A stretch of DNA of 64,000 bases, from assembly GCA_037783545.1 (NCBI GenBank), contig JBBELK010000809.1, forward strand, positions 186,001 to 250,000. The letters run 5' to 3'. The notes under the pieces were generated by a model, which was not told the DNA's origin, searched no databases, and worked only from the letters and a program-made list of their open reading frames with translations. The DNA comes from Henricia sp. BOLD:AAB3569 (lineage: Eukaryota > Echinodermata > Asteroidea > Spinulosida > Echinasteridae). Each line of letters opens with the position of its first letter. Within the stretch, counting starts at the first letter, position 1. Below, piece by piece: positions 44,739 to 55,986 of the stretch. Made by a program: the position numbers and the translations under genes.

Positions 44739-46783
44739 ATGAATGATCCAGTAATTGGACGGGTAATACAGTGGAAGGAAACTAGAGAACGGAGACCGGA
44801 GTGGTCTGAGGTCTCACCACAAGACAACGCGACAAAAAGTTACTGGACGCAATGGGATCGCCTAGAGATGAAAAATGGACTGCTCTATCGGAGTTGGGAA
44901 TCTGCGGTGGGGGACAAAGTGACCTGGCAGCTTGTCCTTCCAAAGAACTTCCGAGCGGAGATATTGCAACGTTTACATAGCGACCCAACGTCCGGACATT
45001 TAGGCCCGAGAAAGACGTTAGACAGAGTGCAAAGACGATATTATTGGTTTCAGTGGCGACATATATGTCCATCGGCTCAGTAAAACCTGCGATGACTGTG
45101 CGAGAAGGAAACCTCCCCATAAGAGACGTAGAGGTCCGATGAAGCAGTACAACGTTGGACTACCGATGGAAAAAATTGCCATCGATGTCTTAGGACCTTT
45201 ACCGGTTACAAAAGACGGTAACAAGTACATTTTGATTGTGGGTGATTATTTCACCAAGTGGACTGAAGCATATTCGATTCCAGACCAAGCGGCGACCACG
45301 GTTGCGAAAAAATTGGCGGAAGAGTTCATCTGCAGATTTGGAGTGCCACTACAACTTCACTCCGATCAAGGTAGAAACTTTGAGTCACATGTGTTTCAGG
45401 AAGTTTGCAGAATAATGGGCATCGAAAAGAGCATGAACAACTCCCTTACATCCGCAATCCGATGGGATGATTGAGCGTGCAATTAGGACGATTGAATCGA
45501 TGTTATCGATGTATGTAAACGTCAACCAGCAAGACTGGGACCGTTATTTGCCCTACGTCATGATGGCGTACCCTTACAAACAAGTTCTGTAGAATTCTAT
45601 AAAAAAAATTCTATAGAATTTCTATAGGAAATTCTATATAAATGTTTTATAGAGATTCTTTAGAAAAGTGGGCCACCTTTCTATACGAATTCTATAGAAA
45701 TCTATAACGGACCTCTATAGAATCTCTATAAAACATTCGATAGAATTTTCTATAGAAATTTAGATCTATAGAAAACTAATTATATAGAATTATATAGAGA
45801 AAACCGATTTCTATAGACAACCGTAAAAATTCTATAGAGAAGCGGGGACGCCATTTTTTTAAATTAAATTTTTTATAGAAATTTAGATCTATAGAAAACT
45901 AATTCTACAGAATTCTATAGAGGAAACCGATTTCTATAGAGAATCCTTAAAATTTCTATAGAGAATCCTTAAAAGTTCTATAGAGAATCTGGAATGTTAT
46001 AGAGTTCTATAGAACTCTATAAAGCGTTCTATAGAATTATATAAAACTTTTTTGTAAGGGTACCGAACATCTGTCCATGAAACGACAGGTTGTACACCGA
46101 GTGAAATGATGTTAGGAAGAGACGTCCAGTTACCGGTTGATTTACTAACGACACACCCAACTGAAGACGGAGGTCAGGAACTAACGCAGGAATATGCGCA
46201 TGAGTTGCGCGAGAGGCTAGAGACGGTCCACGCATTTGCTAGGGATCACCTTAAGATTGCCAGTGATCAACAGAAGAGGTATTATGATCACAAAACTGAA
46301 GGCGGAGGTTTTCACAAAGGCGATGCTGTGTGGCTGTATTCGCCATAGAGGAAAAAGGGATTTAGTCCGAAGTTACAGCGACCATGGGAAGGACCGTATC
46401 TCGTCACTAAACGGCTGAGCGACGTGACATTCCGAATACAGAGGTCCCAGAAGTCAAAGCCGAAAGTTGTACACAGCAACCGGCTGAAGCCCTATTGTGG
46501 TGAAAGTCCACCAAATTGGCTTGATAAACACCACAAAGAAAGTGGCAACAACGAGGAAACTACTGTAGAACGGCCGCCAGAGGAGAAAAATCTTAGGCCA
46601 TTGACACCCACAGGCGAAGATGCAATGGAGGCGGGAGAAAACCGGAAACACGACAAGAAAAGTCGTGGAAGGAGCAAAACTAATGACAAGGGCCGTGAGA
46701 CAGCTCGGCTGGACTTAAGACGCAGTGGACGGAAAAGTAAACGCCCAGCAAGACTGCGTGAATTTGAAGTGAATATTGATTAG
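44739..46783 (+). pseudogene. Gypsy integrase (frameshifted, interrupted by a MITE)
   Basis: Integrase joins the cDNA to the genome. From 44739 the frame gives the H...H half of the zinc domain (SGHLGPRKTLDRVQRRYYW). A frameshift near 45060 separates it from the C-x-x-C half (KTCDDCARRKP) and the catalytic core (DVLGPLPVTKDGNKYILIVG with the first Asp, LHSDQGRNFES with the second). A second shift near 45450 precedes the Glu region (IERAIRTIESMLSMY). The 490-bp MITE at 45571-46060 then splits YVMMAYP from TSVHETTGCTPSEMMLGR. The C-terminal GPY-like part (RPWEGPYLVTKRLSDVTFRI) follows, then a basic tail to TAG 46782-46784. A further stop lies at 46346-46348. Inactive. Confidence 0.85.
45571..46060. 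mobile_element. 490-bp TA-flanked MITE rich in TCTATAGA
   Basis: TA at 45569-45570 and 46061-46062 flanks ends CCCTTACAAA and TTTGTAAGGG. The interior is mostly TCTATAGA, TTCTATAG and related palindromic words, so almost any part can fold. It disrupts the gypsy integrase, and removing one TA and the insert restores the interrupted codon order. Confidence 0.8.
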
Positions 46784-47122
46784 ACGTGACAGCAGACATG
46801 TATATAATACTGTAAATTGCGTTTGAACAGGGCACTTATGCGGAGGTACAGGTGTGTTCTAAATTATATTATGCATACACACAGAGAATGTGGTGCAGAG
46901 TTCGACAGTGGGATGTCATGAATATGTATATGTACATGTACATGTACAGGGACGCCCAGTGAGAGCAACGCAGCTGCGCAATCACGTACCTGCGCATGTC
47001 ACAACCCTCTGCAATTTGCATAGCTAGCGTCCCTGGTGATTGGTAAACAGAAGACATTTTTTTAATCATTCGCACAGACAGCAGACAAGCTTGATGCATC
47101 GCAATTGATATCGGTTGATAAA
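46784..47122. other. Spacer between gypsy pol and the zinc-finger ORF
   Basis: No LTR homology to 39271-40266 was found. It contains an ATGTACATGTACATGTACA run near 46927. Nothing else was recognised. Confidence 0.4.
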
Positions 47123-47569
47123 ATGGAACACAACCCTAGGCATAATGGTTATACTTGCCGGCTTTGCCGGCGATGGTTTCCTCGACGAGCTGATCTACAT
47201 CAACATCTAGACAGATTCCACAGCAGGGAACAAGAGGCCAAGTCCAAGACTGTGGAAAAACAAGCCGAGCGGGAGAGAAAACGACCCCGAAATGATGAAA
47301 AGCCCGCCAGCAGACGAGAGAAAAGGGGAGATAGTAGGCTGGTTATAAAGAACCCCACAGTCGAGGCAAAGACGAAACCAGCAGAGAACAGTAAACAGTC
47401 CAAAGAAGCTGGCAAGACGAGCCCCGCGGCCATTGACAACCCCCAGGACTGGCTGGAGATCCATCCTTCGCCAATTAAAGCGAAAGATAGCCAACAACGC
47501 GAACGGGCACCGTCTCAAAAGGCCATCCCTGCTCCGGACGTGGAAGAAATATTAAGCGCGCATTGCTGA
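47123..47569 (+). CDS. C2H2-finger basic protein, possible accessory ORF of the gypsy element
   Basis: From ATG 47123 a frame of 148 codons encodes one C2H2 finger (YTCRLCRRWFPRRADLHQ through HLDRFH: C-x2-C, 12 residues, H-x4-H) near the N terminus. A long Lys/Arg/Glu-rich region follows, probably helical. It lies where an env or accessory ORF would sit, 340 bp after the integrase and on the same strand, so membership in the gypsy element is plausible. The last codons and the stop (TGA 47567-47569) come from a fragment of the TTAA foldback family (47557-47584), so the natural C terminus has been lost. Function unknown; nucleic-acid binding is likely from the finger and charge. Confidence 0.5.
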   Translation: MEHNPRHNGYTCRLCRRWFPRRADLHQHLDRFHSREQEAKSKTVEKQAERERKRPRNDEKPASRREKRGDSRLVIKNPTVEAKTKPAENSKQSKEAGKTSPAAIDNPQDWLEIHPSPIKAKDSQQRERAPSQKAIPAPDVEEILSAHC

Positions 47570-47588
47570 CGAGCCTGTGCCGTTAAAG
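47557..47588. repeat. Fragment of TTAA foldback 1
   Basis: GCGCGCATTGCTGACGAGCC and the following TGTGCCGTTAA match the right end of the foldbacks at 16336-16467 and 48601-48733, with the TTAA flank kept at 47584-47587. Confidence 0.7.
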
Positions 47589-47805
47589 GGGCCATCCCAG
47601 ATTACACCGTTTGAAGTTTGGGTCTAATGGTATGTATTCCATTTAGTGATAGCCACTACTGAGACACCTTTTGTTAAGTGTATATCATGGAAGAAAATAT
47701 CAAGAAAATCAGTTTTAATTTTATAGAATGTTGTATTTTTTCACTCCTACAATCACTTCATTTCAAAATATTTACAATTTTTGTTTAAACTGATTGGGTG
47801 ATACT
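47589..47805. other. No gene recognised
   Basis: AT-rich spacer between the foldback fragment and composite repeat copy C. Confidence 0.4.
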
Positions 47806-49519
47806 ATATACCGGAAAACACCGGAAAACACACTAAATACCGGAAAACACCAGAAAATACACTGAATGCCGCAAAACATACAAGACACTAGTCTAGTTGC
47901 AAGACTGAATTTTGGTTCCCCCTTCCACGCCCCGCCTACGCGCTGTACCCACTACCGATAGAGGGCGCCATTCACACTTCGACCTACCGAATTTACAGAC
48001 ATAAAGAACCGAATGTCTGTGCCGAATTTCGGTAGGTCGAAGTGTGAATGGCGCCCTCTATCGGCAGTGGGTACAGCGCGTAGGCGGGGCGTAGAAGGGG
48101 GAATTACCAAAATTCGGTCTTGGGACAAGACTAACAAGACACTGGAAAACACCGTTTGACCTACGATTTATTCCTTAGACTGGTTCCCGTCCACATATTC
48201 CACATAGGAGAATATAACGACAGGTAAAGGGCGCTTTATCTTGATCTGTGATTAGTCGTATTTGCGCGTGCGCATTGTGTGTGTTATATTTAAAAATTGG
48301 CGAAGCCCTTTGCTTTTAGTTTAGGCAATGTACTCGATTTACATTTGGATATGTTCGACACGCACGGCCGGGTTACAAATGTCAATGCAAGATATACGCA
48401 CTTACTAAACAAATAAAAACAATAACCACGTGATCAAGGGCAGATTTCTGCCCGTCATGGCCGCCCTTTACCGATCCTTATATTTTCTCAATAAGCGATA
48501 GGATCGGGAACCAATCTATTTATTCCTTTGCCATATAGACTGTACAATTCCCATAACCATGGGAAACGTGCCTATGTGTCCGCCCACAGATTTCTATTAA
48601 AGGCACAGGTTCGTCAGCAATGCGCGCGCGCCAAATTCGTGCCACGAATTACGCATCTCCATGCCTTTGCTATGGAGCTGCGTATTTTGTGGCACCAATT
48701 TGGCGCGCGCGCGCATTGCTGACGAGCCTGTGCTTAAAGCGGGTCTCCCACTGTGCGATTTTGGCCACGAATTAGCTACGATTGGTACGATAATCGTACC
48801 AATTCGTAGCAAAAATCGCACAGTGGGAGGCCCGCTTAAGACACGACTGTGTTATTAAATGCGGTTTGGAACGCGTGCGCGTGTAGCGCGTTTTGTGTTT
48901 GAACATAACACGTACGCGCGATCGTCACAAAAATTGAGAAAGTGCGCATGCGGTTTTACGTGTACATGTAATTCAATGGGGGAGTGCCCCAAACCATGCA
49001 ACGAGGTGTCCAAACTTATGCAAATGGTGCCAAAAACTATAAAAATGAATGTGCCCAAAACTATGGTAATGAGATGGCGCGGTTATGCGCGTACGTCCTC
49101 CGTTTCTTATCTATCTTTTAACGGATATCTGTGGTGTTCGAACATAACGCACGATGGGCGCGGATCACTTGACTAGCGTCCTCACGCGTTCATCAGGAAT
49201 ACGGCCTATAGAAAGAGCACTTGCCACCAGTTCTGCAAATACGAACATGAGCGGAAATTTTCCAGACGAAATTCAAGTCAAACGGTTATTAATTTAAATA
49301 AAAACGATTAAAAGTGTGCGGAAAATCACAATACACAAGTGCGTTTTCAGGTGTTTTCCGGTATTTAGTATGTTTTCCGGTATCTAGTATGTTTTCCGGT
49401 GTTTTCCGGTATTTAGTATGTTTTCCGGTATTTAGTATGTTTTCCGGTGTTTTCCGGTATTTAGTATGTTTTCCGGTATTTAGTATGTTTTCCGGTGTTT
49501 TCCGGTATATAGTACTACC
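47806..49519. mobile_element. Composite foldback repeat, copy C
   Basis: It is bounded by GGGTGATACTATATACCGG and the inverted CCGGTATATAGTACTACC. It is the shortest and least interrupted copy and serves as the reference for insertions in A and B. It contains the GTCTTG palindrome (47893-48132), TTAA foldback 1 (48601-48733), a private foldback (48738-48835) and a right-hand minisatellite arm (49346-49513). No protein is encoded. Confidence 0.8.
48738..48835. repeat. TTAA-flanked foldback private to copy C
   Basis: TTAA at 48734-48737 and 48836-48839 flanks arms AGCGGGTCTCCCACTGTGCG and the near complement ending GTGGGAGGCCCGC. Copies A and B lack it. It lies within a few bases of the place where copy A took a different foldback. 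Confidence 0.8.
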
Positions 49520-50632
49520 GAACTGGTTAAGCAATTTTGTATTTTTTAGCTTCGCGCAAGGCATAGCTTGCTAAAAATATAACTTTCAATAATGGTGACG
49601 TCACGCAACTAAGCCCACCTCAAACAATCAAATCGGCCACATGTGCTAGAATGTGCTTCATACACGGGATTGGCATTTGTTTTCGGTTTTGTAGTGGCTT
49701 TTTAAAAGCAAATATAACATAAATTCCAATGAACATTGCTGTTGTGGGACTAATAATGTTCCGACAAGCCACATATGCAGGGATAATTTGCTTTGTGTCA
49801 TTTTAAAGCCGATCAAGCTCAAGTTCTCAGTTGAGTGCAGTGACTTACTTACATAATTTGAAAAAGTTAAATTCTTAAATCCGTTTTGAAGACTTTTTGA
49901 AGACGGGCGTAAAATATCACTTGTAAAAAAAAAGTACATGTACAGTAAGTCACTGTACCTCAGCTTAAACCTTGATAACTGCTCGTAGCTCACAGTACTT
50001 ATCGTACTCCTTATCACGATAAAGACGATTGTAAACGTGTAGTTGTGCATTGACGGACGCCCAAAGAGAACGTCAAACGAAATGTGCGTGACATAAGAGC
50101 GCCACCCGTACTCTCATTGGGCCTCCGTAGAGGCACACCAACTGTACGTTCGCAAAAAAAAGACCACACACTGGAATCGATTAGAATGGGTTGTCCTGGA
50201 CACAATAAGAAATCACAATGTACACGTATGTTGTCATACGAAAATTGGAGCTCCGTAGCAAAGGCATGGAGCTGCAATCGAAATATAAAAATCTGAAATC
50301 CTCGCCAGTTGAAATTTTATCACTGCCAAATAAATATTTATTACACTGTGGTGTTAATTATCGTGTCATATAGACTAAAGGAAAACAGTTTGCTAAAAGC
50401 TGTGAGAACTTGCCCCGACTGAATCATTCAAAAAGTGGACGCTAACAAACATGAAAAATGAGACCTCACTTTCAAATGAGACCTCAACGAAAAAATCCAC
50501 GAACGGTTTAATAGTAGTTATTATACTTTTTCCCCTTTTTGTTTAACTGACTGCCGGCTAAATAGCATACATGTAGGTGGGGCGAAGTGGCGATGGGGCG
50601 AAGTGGTAATGGGGCGAACTGACATGATCGCG
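49520..50632. other. No gene recognised
   Basis: Mixed AT-rich sequence. The minus open frame 49658-50050 (130 codons) has no domain and is AT-driven. A short GGGCGAAGTGG word repeats near 50580-50610. Confidence 0.45.
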
Positions 50633-51018
50633 GGCGGCGATATTTTTTTCCGTACCACATATTCGCTATAGGGCTTCATCGAGGTGTCTGATTGGTGCAT
50701 TGTAAATGAATATTCATATTTTCTATATAGCGCCTTCAAGAGTTGTTAAATAAAAGGATATAAGAAAGAAAATTTAAGGGTTTGTTGAGTCGTTTGGTAG
50801 TCTAGTGGTTAAGACGTAGTACTATCAATCGAGAGATTGCAGGTTCGAATCTCCTTTTTTTTTTCACTATCAATTGAGGAAAGAGTGTGGTATGCTGGTG
50901 TGGGGTTATGTTGAGGAAGTTTTCGACAAAACACATCAGTATGCAACATATGCATAGGGGTTAAACCAATCAGAAGCAATGTTCGCTAAACAGCGGTACA
51001 GAAAAAAATATCGCGGCC
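50633..51018. mobile_element. TIR element with an internal tRNA-like promoter
   Basis: The ends GCGATATTTTTTTCCGTAC (from 50637) and the complement GTACAGAAAAAAATATCGC (to 51015) are inverted. Inside lies a tRNA-like block. The right half (50866-51015) matches 18130-18280 in repeat Y, so Y carries a truncated copy. The mix of TIRs and a pol III-type promoter is unusual. Confidence 0.65.
50795..50864 (+). ncRNA. tRNA-like SINE head with T10 terminator
   Basis: A box TGGTAGTCTAGTGGTTAAG (50795-50813) with a pairing D-stem (GTCT/AGAC), B box GGTTCGAATC (50842-50851) and a run of ten T (50855-50864) would define a pol III unit of about 75 nt. The acceptor stem does not pair, so it is not a tRNA gene. 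Confidence 0.6.
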
Positions 51019-51090
51019 GGGCGAAGTGGACAACCATGCAAACCCGTACAAAATCAAAAACTAACAATGCAAAGCTGATCGACATCCACA

Positions 51091-51531
51091 GATAATGTAG
51101 GACTAGGCTTACAATAATTCCTTACCCGAGTCAACCTACATGCATTACAAATGTGCCCGAAAATGTTGACGTTCTGAGGATAATGGAAATAAATTAAATA
51201 ATGCGTTTGTGTAATCATATTGTGCGTTGAGTTGACACAACACTTTTTTTTACTTTATCTGTGATACATGCACACTACTAGTACAGACATTCTATAATTG
51301 CGGTAGGTCTAATGAGGGCGCTGTTTAAATTCTCTGCAATGCCCAAATTATATTGACTTGACGTGCTTGAGGAATGTTTAAGTTGCAACTTTCCTCAAAT
51401 TATCAAGTGCAGAGAAAGAAAACTGTCGTCCGCGCCGACAAATAATGTAGGACTAGGCTTACAATAATTCCTTACCTGAGTCAACCTACATGCATTACAA
51501 ATGTGCCCGAAAATGTTGACGTTCTGAGGAT
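51091..51531. repeat. Direct repeat pair, 91 bp, 350 bp apart
   Basis: 51091-51181 and 51441-51531 are nearly identical (one difference: CCCGAG versus CCTGAG), beginning ATAATGTAGGACTAGGCTTA. The 260 bp between is AT-rich with no gene. Either a partial tandem duplication or flanks of a lost element. Confidence 0.75.
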
Positions 51532-51762
51532 CTTGAAAAAAATTTGAGATGTATTATTTATTTTATAAATTCTTGAACGAGGCTGTAAAACCACACTTGG
51601 ACCACAGCCACCCATAGTCCAGTCAATCTAAGCAATTTTTTGGCTCAACCCACCACTAATTGCAACATAATTTTTTAACTGGTATGCATTTCAGTAAAGT
51701 CTCTTGAACACCATACTAAAAGTCTACCAAAATATATTTGGTGGAAAGGTGTCAAATTTGCA
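51532..51762. other. No gene recognised
   Basis: AT-rich sequence without recognisable features. Confidence 0.4.
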
Positions 51763-52222
51763 TAATATGGAGCATTCAGTTATTCAATTGTGAAACAGTT
51801 TATGTGGCATAATGATCCATTGAAAGAAAAAAGCAGTATGTTTCTTTGCTGGGGGTTCATTATTGAACAAATCCCGTGCACATTGTCAAGTCAAAATTAA
51901 ATGCCATTTTGAAAAGAGGAAATTATCCATCTTGGATGCATCATTATTCTACTGGAATTGTTAACAAAATTTAGGCCTGCAGGATGGACATGATTATTAG
52001 CATTTGAATGCTCCATTTCTTGCAATTTTGTGTTACTGTACTTGCTATTGTTCAATGCGTGTAACCAGCCATGCATGATTGCTCACGCGTTAACTCCATA
52101 TCATGCTGGTAGAGAACTATTGTGTGGTCATATTGATATACAATAATGAGCTTTTTATGAATTATTTTTAATAATTATTTGAAGTTTTACCAGTGTCCAA
52201 GAACTTCTTTTGCCGAGTGTAA
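51763..52222. mobile_element. Left-truncated copy of the TA-flanked MITE
   Basis: Matches 33240-33698 closely, from TGGAGCATTCAGTTATTC to GCCGAGTG followed by TA. The left TIR is missing. Confidence 0.85.
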
Positions 52223-52342
52223 TACATACTCACAAATTTCCCCGCGTTTCTCAGTCCTGGTGTGCACCCCAACATTGATAGCACGAGAAATATACCTACT
52301 TTTTATTTACTTAAAATACTAAATAACTCCTTATACTAATTA

Positions 52343-52870
52343 AACTACATAATGACCAGTACGCATCCAAGTAGGAGGTCGTCTTTGGCGTTGTCTTGGT
52401 GAAAATGGTGATGGTCCAACTTGCGATGCGCCAGTTTCCCGAACCAACGTCTCCAGATCGCCAAGACTAGCCTCCTGTTCATCCCTTGAGTCGATGTCTG
52501 AAACTTAATCATCTGCTGGGACGGTCTCGCCACCAGCCACAGAAACTGCTTCAGATAGCTCCTGGTAATCAGGTCCACTTGAACCTTCAGCTTGCGCTGC
52601 CTCCAAGATGCCATCTTCTTGATCCTGCAAAATCCCAATATCCAGACTACTAAAACTAGGTTTTAACCTGTCCAAATGAACAACTGTTCTCTGTCCAGTT
52701 TCCAAGTGTTTAATTCTGTAAATAGCATCGGAAAGTTTTTTTATTATGATATATGGACACTTCCAATGAGACTGTAACTTAGGACTCAATCCAACTTTTC
52801 GTACACAATGATACAGCCAAACATTATCACCAGGTTTATAAGGCTTTCCCTGCAGTTTTGAGTCATACAG
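52343..52870 (-). pseudogene. Gypsy integrase C terminus (second lineage)
   Basis: The minus strand encodes KLQGKPYKPGDNVWLYHC and LSPKLQSHWKCPYIIIKKLS, a GPY-type C-terminal domain, then RIKHLETGQRTVVHLDRLKP. It continues 54006-54437 once the insertion at 52871-54005 is set aside. This lineage differs clearly in sequence from the gypsy at 40-47 kb. Confidence 0.75.
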
Positions 52871-54005
52871 TGGTCATTCTTTAGTAAGTGTCTATTTTCG
52901 TGTCCCGACACTTCGAGATGCTACATCTCAAAAACTTTATAATGAAAATCTTATTTTTAAGCGGTAAAATAATCTTCAACATATTTATGATTATATGCAG
53001 TGGTACAAATTCTTGAAAAAAATCGACAGGGTGCTTATTTTTTACGATGAACCTTCAAAATACCCAAAAAACGCATGTCCCGGTGGTATCTCTCAAAATG
53101 TCCCCATTGCCATAATTTTTAAAATAAGCAGCTTAAAAAAATAATTATACTACCAGAAGCCAAGTATAGTTGGTCTCCTCCAAATGCAAAATTTAAAATT
53201 ACATCATATTTTGGAGCATCATATCTGATAGAGAACTGACCATGAACAAGACTTGCATTAGTCCATCGGATACCTCGGAGCGTATAGAGCAAGAAATAAC
53301 CCATTATAGAAGACTGCAACCCGTAATAGCCAAGGAATTGTGGACTTTCTCAAAAAATTACAATAGTACCTTTATTCAACGTCATCTCCGAACGCTTTAT
53401 AACATATCTGATTGGTGTTTTTAATCTTTAAAAGTATTCATGCAAACGATCACAATTGTGCAAACTTCCAAGCTTCTGTTGTATTTGGGCTTCAAACAGA
53501 CTGTGGGTAGTGTTATAAAAGTTTAATTGTTTATTTAGTCATATCCGTCACAGTCAGTTCCATCACTTTTTGCCGTGATGGAGATGATCTTTTGGCATTT
53601 TGGGTCATCTCCGTCACGATATTTTGGAGTGTCATATCTGATTTTGTTTTGCATTTTCATTTGCCAATAATGGCTGTTCAAAGCCCTCCGGTCACTGGTT
53701 GTTATTCCATGTTTAAACTTTAAATTCTCTTGTTTGAATTCAGTTTCCGAAGTCACTGTCAAAATTCGTCATTTCCGTCACGAAAGTGTGACGGATATGA
53801 TTTTAGCACATTTTTCCTATGCTACAACACTGAAAAGTTAATGTTAATGAAATTAAATAAAACTCCCCTAAAGATTGTGCCGAACGTTAATTATAGTTGT
53901 TGTGTACCTTAATGATCATGTTCCTTTAAAAATAATCAACATTTGAACAACTTTTTTCCCACGATTTCTTAAGGCCAAAAATAGACACTTATTGAAGAAT
54001 GACCC
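52871..54005. mobile_element. 1,135-bp non-autonomous element with ACAG target duplication
   Basis: ACAG at 52867-52870 and 54006-54009 flanks inverted ends (GGTCATTCTT, then TAAGTGTCTATTTT in both). It splits a gypsy integrase codon, and the empty site can be inferred from the reading frame. Inside is a second palindrome region built on ATCCGTCAC words (53535-53807). No transposase. Confidence 0.75.
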
Positions 54006-54437
54006 ACAGGCGTTTCTGCCTTTTATGTTGACCTTGCATGCTTCGTCTTGCAGAGTCAAATGCCTTCTGTAAACGAGCATACAACCGACTAGCGTACTCT
54101 TCATGATGGTCATATTCATTTGTTTCTTCAACTGTAACAAATAAATCCAATGGCAACTTAATTTCTCTGCCAAACATCATACGATTGGGACTTACCCCAG
54201 TCGTATCTTGTTCGCTAGCCCTATATGCCATCATGGCAAGTGAACGTCCCAGTCGCTTTGATCTACCTTAACATACATACTTAATAAGGTCTGTATTGTT
54301 CTATTCATCCTCTCTACTAATCCATCCGATTGAGGGTGATAAGGTGTAGTTCTAGTTTTATGTATGCCTAATAATTTACAAATACTACGAAATATTTTGC
54401 TCTCAAACTTTGTCCCTTGATCTGTGTGAATGCTCAA
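54006..54437 (-). pseudogene. Gypsy integrase core fragment, copy 1
   Basis: The minus strand encodes SIHTDQGTKFESKIF (second catalytic Asp), TPYHPQSDGLVERMNRTIQ (with the catalytic Glu) and MMAYRASEQDTTGVSPNRMM. The first Asp and everything upstream in pol is gone: the integrase is joined directly to gag by a large deletion near 54460. A frameshift lies at 54231-54237. Copy 2 is at 55527-55958. Confidence 0.8.
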
Positions 54438-54465
54438 TGGGCAACCGTAACGACAAATGAAATTT

Positions 54466-54899
54466 TTAACACAAGTTAAAATTACTCAACCAGTCATTTA
54501 ATGGCATTTTGCCATCATACTGATCAGGTTGTACCACAGGTTTAACAAACGTTTGGGCTGTACGTGAAAGTATTGGCGATACATTACTCAAATCTCCAGG
54601 GTAAACAAATTCAGTATCCGGACATAAATTAGGAGTAGTAACACCTAAACTTGATGTATCCCTGTGAGATTTCCCTGTTCGTTTTGTCCTTGTCTGTGTA
54701 GGCCTAGTATGACCCACCGCACCTGCAGGGGACCCGTGGCTGCATGGGTACAGAATACGTAGTAACTGCAGGCTCGGTGAGCCCTTGCTCAGGTGCACGT
54801 CTAATAGCTTCCATGTCCTGCATTAATATTTCTTCTTCCAATTCATTTATGGTTTTTAAAACCTTCTCCCTAGAGAAATAGTGGTCCATAGCCCGACAT
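54466..54899 (-). pseudogene. Gypsy gag N terminus fused to integrase by deletion, copy 1
   Basis: Directly after the tRNA-Leu primer site the minus strand encodes the gag start (MDHYFSREKVLKTINELEEE) and, after a frameshift, a region ending YDGKMPLNDWLSNF, which resembles the beginning of the gag core. The frame then stops and the sequence jumps to integrase. Protease, RT and RNase H are deleted, leaving a non-autonomous derivative. Copy 2 is at 55987-56420. Confidence 0.7.
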
Positions 54900-54917
54900 A
54901 TCCCACCGCTGCCACCA
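54900..54917 (-). promoter_or_regulatory. tRNA-Leu primer-binding site, copy 1
   Basis: Complement of TGGTGGCAGCGGTGGGAT, 3 nt from the LTR end (GTTACA on the minus strand, 54921-54926). Confidence 0.85.
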
Positions 54918-54920
54918 AAA

Positions 54921-55317
54921 TGTAACGAGGCCGGGTTATACAAACCAATTTATCAAAACACACAAAGATAACCAAGCATCTCTATCTCTTTGTCTTTTAA
55001 TTGTTAAAGCTAATGCCCAAATTAATGCTAGTACATGCACAAAAAAATAACCAAGCATGCAAAATAACTGTTTTTAAGAGCACAAGCAAGCAATTAAAAA
55101 GCATAAGAATGTTTTAAAACTAAAGCTAACTAAATGCAGGACATGACTGGCACATAAGCAAGGGGCATAGAGGCATACACAGATGGAAAATAACTCACAT
55201 GTACTCGGTGTCCAACGAACGGATTCATCCCACAAGGAACATCAACAAAATAAAGTACAGCACACAAGTGCCTGTGCAGCCCAATCTACCCCACTTATAT
55301 ACCAGTCAATAACATGC
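54921..55317 (-). repeat. Partial LTR, copy 1
   Basis: LTR-like region ending GTTACA on the minus strand, with a TATATAAG box near 55296-55303 (minus). It is cut at 55317 by the duplication breakpoint. Confidence 0.6.
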
Positions 55318-55526
55318 ATGATTTTAGCACATTTTTCCTATGCTACAACACTGAAAAGTTAATGTTAATGAAATTAAATAAAACTCCCCTAAAGATTGTG
55401 CCGAACGTTAATTATAGTTGTTGTGTACCTTAATGATCATGTTCCACTAAAAATAATCAACATTTGAACAACTTTTTTTCCACGATTTCTTAAGGCCAAA
55501 AATAGACACTTATTGAAGAATGACCC

Positions 55527-55958
55527 ACAGGCGTTTCTGCCTTTTATGTTGACCTTGCATGCTTCGTCTTGCAGAGTCAAATGCCTTCTGTAAACGAGCA
55601 TACAACCGACTAGCGTACTCTTCATGATGGTCATATTCATTTGTTTCTTCAACTGTAACAAATAAATCCAATGGCAACTTAATTTCTCTGCCAAACATCA
55701 TACGATTGGGACTTACCCCAGTCGTATCTTGTTCGCTAGCCCTATATGCCATCATGGCAAGTGAACGTCCCAGTCGCTTTGATCTACCTTAACATACATA
55801 CTTAATAAGGTCTGTATTGTTCTATTCATCCTCTCTACTAATCCATCCGATTGAGGGTGATAAGGTGTAGTTCTAGTTTTATGTATGCCTAATAATTTAC
55901 AAATACTACGAAATATTTTGCTCTCAAACTTTGTCCCTTGATCTGTGTGAATGCTCAA
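55527..55958 (-). pseudogene. Gypsy integrase core fragment, copy 2
   Basis: Tandem copy of 54006-54437 with the same frameshift and residues. Its downstream end is a 210-bp stub of the 1,135-bp insertion. Confidence 0.8.
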
Positions 55959-55986
55959 TGGGCAACCGTAACGACAAATGAAATTT

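Noticed and set aside
49658-50050. 130-codon minus-strand frame
   Set aside because: AT-driven open frame with no motif and no splice partners.
50795-50864. tRNA gene
   Set aside because: A and B boxes are present but the acceptor and T stems do not pair and no clear anticodon arm forms.
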